This document shows, one piece after another, positions 58,413-64,000 of a stretch of 64,000 nucleotides of DNA (position 1 is its first letter; each line of letters opens with the position of its first letter). The notes under the pieces were generated by a model, which saw nothing but the letters and a program-made list of their open reading frames with translations, was not told where the DNA came from and did no database searches. A program made the position numbers and the translations under genes. Origin of the DNA: Oleiharenicola sp. (GTDB lineage: Bacteria; Verrucomicrobiota; Verrucomicrobiia; Opitutales; Opitutaceae); contig JANYDW010000051.1 in NCBI GenBank assembly GCA_025363455.1, positions 1 to 64,000 on the forward strand, written 5' to 3'.

Positions 58413-60323
58413 ATGAACGAAAACCAATTCTGGCACAGCACCGACGGCCAGATCCTCACCGTCAAGGCCAAGGGCACCGATCGCGCCACCCTCTCTCTCG
58501 CGTTCTGGCCCCGCCACCCGACCGAGCTGGACTTCATGAAGTCCCATCTGGCCACCCTCCGCTTCACCGAGCGCAGCTCGCTCGCCCGCATCGGTATCGA
58601 GTTGATCCTCCAAGGCAAACCCACCCTGGACGGCAACCGCGTTCTCCTCAGCGTCGAGGCCTTCCTCTACGACCTCAGCTTCCCCAATGCCCCCTATTGG
58701 CAGAAACTACTTCGGCCCGGCGTCCCGGTCGGCCGGCTTTTCCACGCTCCGGCCCCTTCCAAACTCACTTCCACCGAGATCTGGACCGCCATCAAGGAAA
58801 ACCTTCTCAAGCTGCCCAACACGATCTCGATCGACAGCTCCGGGCGCGTATTCTTCACCCCTCACCCGGTCAGCTACACGCTCAACCCCCGCCTCAGCCG
58901 CATCAATTTTGAGCATATCGTTTCGGGCTACGCGGGCCGCAGCTTCCTCGACAAGGTCCAGGTCCGTCACGACGCCTCCCCGCTCACCATCCCGCCGCAC
59001 TCGGGCGTCCTCACCAGCTGCTCCATGTACCTCCGCGAGCACTACGTGATGCTCAGCCCGGGCGAGGGCAACTTCGGCCTCCACACCTCCGCCGTCCTGC
59101 TCGATCCCATCAAAACTTCCGGCACCAACATCATGCTTGAGGTCTACAACACCGGCGAGCAACCCGTCGTCAACCCGATGGTCTCGGTCGAAATCTTCCG
59201 CGCCCCGCCCCCCGAAGATCCCGAGGCCAAGACCCTCGTCAAGAAACGCCTGCGTCTCCTCGGCACCGTCAAGAGCCTCTACAAGTGCATGGATACTTCG
59301 CCCGCGGTGGAACTCGCCGAGGCGAAGCCCAAGACCAAGATCACTGTCCGCGGCCAGAGTGCCACGATGGAAAATCGCTCGGTGGTGGTGCGCGCCAACG
59401 ACGAGGACCTGAAGAAGATGCTCGCCGCCGACGCCTGTCCGCTCGGCGCCCGCACCATGATCCAGGCGCTCGATTCCAAGAGCGAAGATGCCGACACGCT
59501 CGTGGTCGACTATTTCCCCGACCTGCTGGAACACACCGAGCTGGTCACCCGTCTCGGCGATATGAAACCCAAACGCCTCGTTTTCCGCAAGGCCTCGCGC
59601 ACGCACGGTTACTTCCTGTCGAGCAATGCCCACGCGCGCCTCGACATGTTCCACTCCCTGGGCATCCCGGTCTACTGGTATGACGAAATGACGAAGGATC
59701 TCTACTTTCACACCTACCGGCGCGACCATGGGTTCTTCGTCCGCGAAGAGGCGGCCCGCAAATTCCAGGAAGCCACGATCCTCGCTTTCTACGGATCGGC
59801 CGTCGGCCTCGACCAGGCCGACACCGACCGCATCTCGAGCCTCGTCAACCAGCTCACCGGCTTTATGGGCGGCAATCTTGGCGTCCTCACCGGCGGCGGC
59901 GGCGGCGTCATGCGCCTCGCCACCGAGACCGCCCGCAGCAAGGGCGCGCTCACCGGCGCGTGCTTCCTCGAGCTCGAGGCTCAGCCGCCCGAACTGGGCG
60001 TGGATTTTTTCAACACTTTCCAGGAAAACTCCCGCCACTTCCGGCAAAAATGGTTCGAGGCGGCGGACTTTTGCATTTTCAACGTCGGCGGCGTCGGCAC
60101 GCTTGAGGAAATCGGCATCGAGCTCTGCAACCTCAAGCTCGGTATTCGTCCCCGCGTCCCCTACGTTTTCTTCAACGCCAAGTTTTGGGGCGACCTCCGC
60201 CGCCAGGTGAACACCATGATCAAGGAGAAGCGTTCCCCCGCGTGGATGAACGACTACATCCTCTTCACCGACGACCCCGCCGAGGTCATCGCCTTCTACC
60301 GCAAGACGCTGAAGGTGTTGTGA
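58413..60323 (+). CDS. LOG-family (lysine-decarboxylase-like) domain with a long unknown N-terminal region
   Basis: 636 residues from ATG 58413; a TTG start at 58335 would add 26 unlikely residues. Residues 1-430 are of unknown fold. The C-terminal 190 residues form a Rossmann domain with LTGGGGGVMRLATETARSKG and FNVGGVGTLEEIGIELCNLK. These correspond to the GGGxGxM and PGGxGTxxE motifs of LOG (cytokinin-riboside phosphoribohydrolase) proteins, with Val in place of the usual Pro. LOG enzymes cut nucleoside monophosphates. The extra domain is several times larger than in standard LOG proteins (about 190-200 residues). The frame after its stop begins 4 bp later. Confidence 0.75.
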   Translation: MNENQFWHSTDGQILTVKAKGTDRATLSLAFWPRHPTELDFMKSHLATLRFTERSSLARIGIELILQGKPTLDGNRVLLSVEAFLYDLSFPNAPYWQKLLRPGVPVGRLFHAPAPSKLTSTEIWTAIKENLLKLPNTISIDSSGRVFFTPHPVSYTLNPRLSRINFEHIVSGYAGRSFLDKVQVRHDASPLTIPPHSGVLTSCSMYLREHYVMLSPGEGNFGLHTSAVLLDPIKTSGTNIMLEVYNTGEQPVVNPMVSVEIFRAPPPEDPEAKTLVKKRLRLLGTVKSLYKCMDTSPAVELAEAKPKTKITVRGQSATMENRSVVVRANDEDLKKMLAADACPLGARTMIQALDSKSEDADTLVVDYFPDLLEHTELVTRLGDMKPKRLVFRKASRTHGYFLSSNAHARLDMFHSLGIPVYWYDEMTKDLYFHTYRRDHGFFVREEAARKFQEATILAFYGSAVGLDQADTDRISSLVNQLTGFMGGNLGVLTGGGGGVMRLATETARSKGALTGACFLELEAQPPELGVDFFNTFQENSRHFRQKWFEAADFCIFNVGGVGTLEEIGIELCNLKLGIRPRVPYVFFNAKFWGDLRRQVNTMIKEKRSPAWMNDYILFTDDPAEVIAFYRKTLKVL

Positions 60324-60327
60324 GGCT

Positions 60328-60867
60328 ATGCTGTCATTCAGAAATGATCCAGACGACGCCTTCCGAAATGCAGTGCGGCAGGAATTCTCGCCGCTGGCCG
60401 ATGAGTGTGGCGGCACGCTCAAGCAGATCGAACCGTTTATCTTTGGGTTTGTTACCGACTATGCCGTTTTAACCGTCGGAGCATACCCGGGCCACTTCCG
60501 GGGAATCTGTGTCAAACTTCGTCGCCGAGAATACCGCGAGCCCCTCTCGGTTAAAGATAGTGCGGATATTGGCCTCGCAAATGTTGAAGCATTTGTGACC
60601 GGGAAGGTCTCGGACGTTCACATACGGCGTCAACGGTGGTCATCCGGAGAGATCGCAGAGGAAGTAATGGGTTTGGCAAACCTCACCCGGCAAGTCGGCT
60701 TACCCTTCTTAACCTCGCAAGCTGCCGACTGGACAGGCTTGCGGGCATTCGTTGACGCCAAGATTGAGCAAGCCTTGAGCGAGGCTCCATGGAAAAAGCA
60801 TATAGCTGAACTGGAGGCTCAACCTCGGCTGGACGCCCGGCTTCATCCGTGCCCATCTGTGTCATCC
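60328..60867 (+). CDS. Unknown domain that runs in frame into purD
   Basis: About 180 codons with no stop before purD, so either a separate small gene that lost its stop or the front part of a fusion protein. The sequence has DECGGTLKQIEPFIFGFVTD, ICVKLRRREYREPLSV and WKKHIAELEAQPRL. No family was recognised. Composition is visibly less GC-rich than the flanks. It ends at a repeat of the GTGGCTAAAAATC type (60849-60880), as seen at other islands. It may be cargo that merged with purD; a product of 611 residues is possible. Confidence 0.5.
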
Positions 60868-60880
60868 GTGGCTAAAAATC
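60849..60880 (+). repeat. Island-end repeat at the junction with purD
   Basis: CATCTGTGTCATCCGTGGCT followed by AAAAATC matches the right ends of the islands at 44364-44400 and 40449-40478 (GTGGCTAAAA). Here it is read in frame and supplies the probable GTG start of purD. Confidence 0.6.
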
Positions 60881-62163
60881 TTCCTTCTTCCGTTCTGATT
60901 GTCGGCGCCGGCGGACGCGAACACGCCCTCGCCAAGGCCCTCGCCCTCTCCCCAGCCAAGCCCCGCCTGCTCTGCGCGCCGGGCAATGCCGGGATCACCG
61001 ACGACGCCATCTGTTTCCCCGTGGCGGCCGACAACGTCGCCGGGCTTGTCGAGCTGGCCCGGCGCGAGAAGGTGGAGTTCGTCGTCGTCGGCCCCGAGGT
61101 GCCGCTCTCACTCGGCCTCGTGGACGCGCTGATGCAGGCCGGCATTCCGGCCTACGGCCCCCAAGCCGATGGCGCCCGCCTCGAGGCCTCCAAGGTTTTC
61201 ACCAAGCAGATCCTCCTGAAATACAAGATCCCGACCGCCCCGGCCGGCATCTTCACCGACGTCGGGCCCGCGCTGGCCTATGTGCGGATGCGCGGCGCAC
61301 CCATCGTCATCAAGGCCGACGGCCTCGCCGCCGGCAAGGGCGTGGTCGTGGCGTTGACGCTCGCCGAGGCCGAGGCAGCCGTGCGCGACATGCTCGCCGG
61401 CAACAAATTCGGCTCCGCCGGCAGCCAGATTCTCATCGAGGACTGCATGTTCGGCGACGAGACCTCGATCCTCGTCGTCGTGTCCGACCGCGACTACGTC
61501 ATTCTCCCCGTCTCGCAGGACCACAAGCGCATCGGCGATGGTGACATCGGCCCCAACACCGGTGGCATGGGTACCTACTCGCCCGCCGAGGTGGTTACGC
61601 CCGCGCTGCTGGACCGCATTGATCGCGAAATCGTGAAACCTTCCGTCGACGCCATCGCCGCCGAGGGCATCAAGTTCCGCGGCACCCTCTTCATCGGCAT
61701 CATGCTCACGGCCGAGGGCCCCTCCGTCCTGGAATACAACACGCGCTTCGGCGACCCCGAAACCCAGGTCGTCCTTCCGCGCATCAAGAGTGACGTCCTC
61801 GCCCTGCTTTGGGCCGCGGCCCAAGGCGAACTCCAAGGTATGAAGCTCGAAGTCAGCACCGACGCCGCGATCTGTGTTGTCATCGCCGCGAAAGGCTACC
61901 CGGACAATTATCCGAAGGGCGACGTCATCACCTTCCCTCCCGTCTCCAGCCTCCCGTCTCCGGTCTCCATCCTCCACGCCGGCACGGCAAAAAATCCGGC
62001 CGGCCAGATCGTGATGAATGGCGGACGTGTGCTCGGTGTCACCGCCCTCGCCCCGACGCTTCGCGAGGCCGCCGACCGCGCCTACGCCGTTTGCGAAAAA
62101 ATCCAGTGTGCGTCCAAGTATTATCGCCGCGACATCGGCGCCCGTCAGCTTAATCGCCAATGA
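60868..62163 (+). CDS. purD: Phosphoribosylamine-glycine ligase
   Basis: Second step of purine synthesis: joins glycine to phosphoribosylamine with ATP. From GTG 60868 it has 431 residues, normal for PurD. It shows VLIVGAGGREHALAKAL, VVGPEVPLSLGLVD, ADGLAAGKGVVVA of the ATP-grasp domain, QDHKRIGDGDIGPNTGGMG and EYNTRFGDPETQVVLPR. Near the C terminus FPPVSSLPSPVSILHAGT contains a short insert encoded by two copies of CCTCCCGTCTCC, where other PurD proteins go more directly to the FHAGT strand. The frame is open upstream to 60328. Its stop overlaps the next start by ATGA. Confidence 0.93.
   Translation: MAKNLPSSVLIVGAGGREHALAKALALSPAKPRLLCAPGNAGITDDAICFPVAADNVAGLVELARREKVEFVVVGPEVPLSLGLVDALMQAGIPAYGPQADGARLEASKVFTKQILLKYKIPTAPAGIFTDVGPALAYVRMRGAPIVIKADGLAAGKGVVVALTLAEAEAAVRDMLAGNKFGSAGSQILIEDCMFGDETSILVVVSDRDYVILPVSQDHKRIGDGDIGPNTGGMGTYSPAEVVTPALLDRIDREIVKPSVDAIAAEGIKFRGTLFIGIMLTAEGPSVLEYNTRFGDPETQVVLPRIKSDVLALLWAAAQGELQGMKLEVSTDAAICVVIAAKGYPDNYPKGDVITFPPVSSLPSPVSILHAGTAKNPAGQIVMNGGRVLGVTALAPTLREAADRAYAVCEKIQCASKYYRRDIGARQLNRQ
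61936..61968 (+). repeat. Short tandem repeat inside purD
   Basis: CCTCCCGTCTCC occurs at 61936-61947 and 61950-61961, followed by a partial GGTCTCC. It is translated in frame as PPVSSLPSPVS. Confidence 0.75.
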
Positions 62164-62798
62164 AACTTTTCCTCCGTCTGTCCGCCATCTGTCTTCTGTC
62201 CTCCGTCCTCTGTCTTCTGGTTCGCGCCGCCGAGCCCGCCGACCTCGGCCAGGGCCTGACCTACCTGCGGATTAACTCGCTGACCAAATCCGCCGTCGAC
62301 CTCAACGCCGCCCTGCTCCGCCCCGCCGCCCTGGTCCTCGACCTGCGCTACCCGGCTGACGAGCCCGCCGTCGCCGACCTGCTCCGGGTCCTGAACAGCC
62401 AACCGGCGAAGCCAACCCTCTACGTACTCGTCAGCCCCGCCACGCCCGCCGCGGTCGCCGGTATTCTCGGCCCGACCTCCACCCGGCTGGTGACTCTCGG
62501 TGTGAAGGACTCACATCCCGCCGCACAAGTCGTCGTCGAGCAAACCGCCGCAGCCGACCGCGCGGCCTATGCCGCACTGGAGTCCGGTACCAGTCTCACC
62601 CAGCTCATCTCGGGCAAGATTGAGAAGGAAAGATTCGACGAGGCCACGCTCGTGCACGAGTTTAAGAACGGCAACCATGATGCCCATCCACCCGAAGCCG
62701 GTTCGGCCCCGGGCAAGGAAATTCCCCCCACCATAACCGACCGGGTTCTCCAGCGTGCCGTGCACCTGCACCACGCCTTGCTGGCGCTGAAACGGTAG
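62160..62798 (+). CDS. Secreted protein of unknown function
   Basis: 212 residues starting in the ATGA overlap with purD. The signal peptide KLFLRLSAICLLSSVLCLLV is encoded by repeated TCTGTCTTCTGTCC-type DNA. The mature part has LVLDLRYPADEPAVADLL, YVLVSPATPAAVAGIL and a C-terminal helix. The DLRYP strand recalls the core of C-terminal-processing peptidases (S41), but the catalytic residues are not present. No function is assigned; it is likely periplasmic. Confidence 0.65.
   Translation: MKLFLRLSAICLLSSVLCLLVRAAEPADLGQGLTYLRINSLTKSAVDLNAALLRPAALVLDLRYPADEPAVADLLRVLNSQPAKPTLYVLVSPATPAAVAGILGPTSTRLVTLGVKDSHPAAQVVVEQTAAADRAAYAALESGTSLTQLISGKIEKERFDEATLVHEFKNGNHDAHPPEAGSAPGKEIPPTITDRVLQRAVHLHHALLALKR
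62173..62219 (+). repeat. Repeated TCTGTC/CTCCGTC tract forming a signal peptide
   Basis: CCGTCTGTCC, TCTGTCTTCTGTCC, TCCGTCCTCTGTCTTCTGG follow each other. The reading frame turns them into Leu, Ser, Val and Cys, so a repeat tract serves as the hydrophobic core of the signal peptide. Confidence 0.6.
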
Positions 62799-62819
62799 GA
62801 AGAGATTGCTCCGTAATGT

Positions 62820-62897
62820 GGGAGGGGCTTTACGCCCCGACTGCCTTGTATAGGGCCGGTGCTCGTCGCCGGGCCGTCGGGGCATAAAGCCGCTCCT
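62820..62897. repeat. Nested palindromic repeat
   Basis: The outer arms GGAGGGGCTTTACGCCCCGA and TCGGGGCATAAAGCCGCTCC pair. In the loop lies TAGGGCCGGTGCTCGTCGCC, a part of the family seen at 39168-39221. One repeat seems to have inserted into another. Confidence 0.75.
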
Positions 62898-62997
62898 TCA
62901 TTCAAGACCCACGCTGCCACCCTGTCCCCCTCTTTTGCCTTCCCGCTTTTTCTGCCTTTAGCTTACTGCGTAAAGCTTACAGCTTATCGGTGCACCC

Positions 62998-63489
62998 ATG
63001 CCCGCTCCCGGCCACATCCTTGTAGTCTGCACCGGCAACATTTGCCGGAGCCCGATGGGGCAAGGCCTGCTCGCGCACGCACTCTCCGCCCAGCCCGAAC
63101 CGTTGCGTAGCCTTAAAGTCATCTCGGCCGGGGTCGCCGCCCACACGGGCGAGGCCGTCTCGGAAAACTCCGTCACCGCGCTCAAGAAGGTCGGCATCGA
63201 CATCAGCGACCACCGCAGCCAGGGCCTTACCCAGGAAATGCTGGACAACTCCGCCGCCGTTTTCGGCATGACCGAATCGCACCGCGCCATCATCCGGATG
63301 CGCGCCCGGCCCGCGCCGGAGCACTTGTATCTCTTCCGCGAATTCCTGCCCCCGCCCGCCGCTCACGAGATCGGCGACCCCTATGGCGGCCCGCTCAAGC
63401 TCTACGAATCCTGCCGCGATGAGATGGTTGAGGCCATCCCAGGCATTATTGCGCACCTTAAGACACTCATCGACGGCCGGAAGGCCTGA
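62998..63489 (+). CDS. Low-molecular-weight protein-tyrosine phosphatase family
   Basis: 163 residues. The P-loop VVCTGNICRSPMGQGL gives the C-x5-R signature with Cys11 and Arg17, and the general acid is Asp127 in EIGDPYGG. The neighbour glyA recalls the ywlE-glyA order of Bacillus, but YwlE (a protein-arginine phosphatase) has Thr after the CTGN motif where this protein has Ile15, as in tyrosine phosphatases. It could act on a tyrosine kinase that controls polysaccharide export, although no such kinase is encoded here. Confidence 0.88.
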   Translation: MPAPGHILVVCTGNICRSPMGQGLLAHALSAQPEPLRSLKVISAGVAAHTGEAVSENSVTALKKVGIDISDHRSQGLTQEMLDNSAAVFGMTESHRAIIRMRARPAPEHLYLFREFLPPPAAHEIGDPYGGPLKLYESCRDEMVEAIPGIIAHLKTLIDGRKA

Positions 63490-63573
63490 TTTTTGATTTT
63501 CGATTCTCGATTTTTGATTTCGAGTGCGCTCTGCTTCAGGCCAATCGAAAATCGCGAACCCAAAATCGAAAAT
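63490..63573. repeat. Palindromic island of the ATTTTCGATT type before glyA
   Basis: TTTTGATTTTCGATTCTCGA and the following bases (63490-63523) pair with AATCGAAAATCGCGAACCCA and the following bases (63543-63573). It is AT-rich and ends 6 bp before the glyA start, so it should influence glyA translation or its leader. Confidence 0.8.
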
Positions 63574-63579
63574 CCCTTC

Positions 63580-64000
63580 ATGTCCCTGAACGCCGCCCCC
63601 CTCGCCCAGCTCGATCCTGCCGTCCACGCCATCATTGCCGGCGAACTAGCCCGTCAGCAGAGTCACCTCGAGTTGATCGCCTCGGAGAATTTCACCTACC
63701 CCGCCGTCATTGAGGCCATGGGTTCGGTGCTCACCAACAAGTATGCCGAAGGTTACCCTGGCAAGCGCTGGTATGGCGGCTGCGAGCAGGTGGACAAGGT
63801 CGAGGTGCTCGCCATCGAGCGCGCGAAGCAGCTCTTCCACGCCGAGCACGCTAACGTCCAGCCGCATTCCGGCTCGCAGGCCAACTTCGCCGTCTACACC
63901 GCCGTCCTCTCGCCGGGCGACAAGATCCTCGGCATGAACCTCAGCCACGGCGGCCACCTCACCCACGGCAACCCGGCCAATTTCTCCGGGAAGCTCTACA
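63580..64000 (+). CDS. glyA: Serine hydroxymethyltransferase, N-terminal part, cut by the window edge
   Basis: Converts serine and tetrahydrofolate to glycine and methylene-tetrahydrofolate with PLP. Only the first 140 codons are present. It shows [40 protein letters not shown] and [19 protein letters not shown], all hallmark SHMT blocks. The PLP lysine lies beyond the window. The start codon at 63580 directly follows an AT-rich palindrome. Confidence 0.95.
   Translation, partial: MSLNAAPLAQLDPAVHAIIAGELARQQSHLELIASENFTYPAVIEAMGSVLTNKYAEGYPGKRWYGGCEQVDKVEVLAIERAKQLFHAEHANVQPHSGSQANFAVYTAVLSPGDKILGMNLSHGGHLTHGNPANFSGKLY

Noticed and set aside
7277-63573. CRISPR array
   Set aside because: The repeats are palindromic islands between or within genes. 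No run of equal repeats with equal-length unique spacers and no cas gene is present.
1-64000. tRNA or rRNA genes
   Set aside because: No cloverleaf-like stretch with T-loop and acceptor end or rRNA core sequence was noticed in the intergenic regions, which are mostly short and repeat-filled.

Overview
This 64 kb window comes from a GC-rich bacterial chromosome. Three things point to Verrucomicrobiota, most likely an Opitutaceae-like organism: a secreted protein ending in a VPDGG-type PEP-CTERM sorting tail, a GxxExxY-family gene set in palindromic DNA, and many YfhO/GT-C membrane proteins in the cell-surface genes. The taxonomic call is inference. No rRNA, tRNA or CRISPR array was seen.

Layout. 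1-508 holds the end of a transposase-like frame and a cluster of inverted and direct repeats. 575-41695 is a long surface-polysaccharide region: about a dozen glycosyltransferases (GT2, GT4), eight large multi-membrane GT-C/YfhO-like proteins (one split by an in-frame TGA), four sugar-nucleotide epimerases/reductases, two methyltransferases, rfbB and rfbA, a plant-NRS/ER-like epimerase-reductase that can replace rfbC+rfbD, two secreted fascin-like beta-trefoil paralogues and an AONS/SPT-like PLP acyltransferase. An anti-phage dCTP deaminase (DcdV/AvcD type) with a translationally coupled 64-codon ORF sits at 19445-21189. 41833-45025 is a divergent LysR regulator plus leuCD. 45186-49263 holds a PEP-CTERM protein behind a sigma-54-like promoter, an ExuT-like MFS transporter and a GH43 xylosidase. 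49260-55479 is a lipid-synthesis locus: MGDG-synthase-like GT, SDR ketoreductase, ketoacyl synthase and an ACP-FabZ fusion, with a divergent GT4 and hot-dog thioesterase. 55531-64000 is housekeeping: queG, aroK, FKBP, a LOG-like protein, purD fused in frame to an unknown domain, a secreted unknown, a low-molecular-weight phosphatase and the start of glyA.

How the genes work together. RfbA, RfbB and the NRS/ER-like enzyme should make dTDP-L-rhamnose. The glycosyltransferases, lipid-linked-sugar transferases and GT-C proteins would build and decorate a surface glycan, and many are joined by 4-nt ATGA overlaps. The lipid locus would make an unusual acyl chain or glycolipid.

The most striking non-gene signal is a large set of palindromic repeats of several families. 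Most lie between genes, but at least one 57-bp REP-like hairpin lies in frame inside queG, and other short repeats are read through in purD, an epimerase, a GT2 and a signal peptide. One palindromic island carries a GxxExxY gene, while a sister island 1 kb away is empty.
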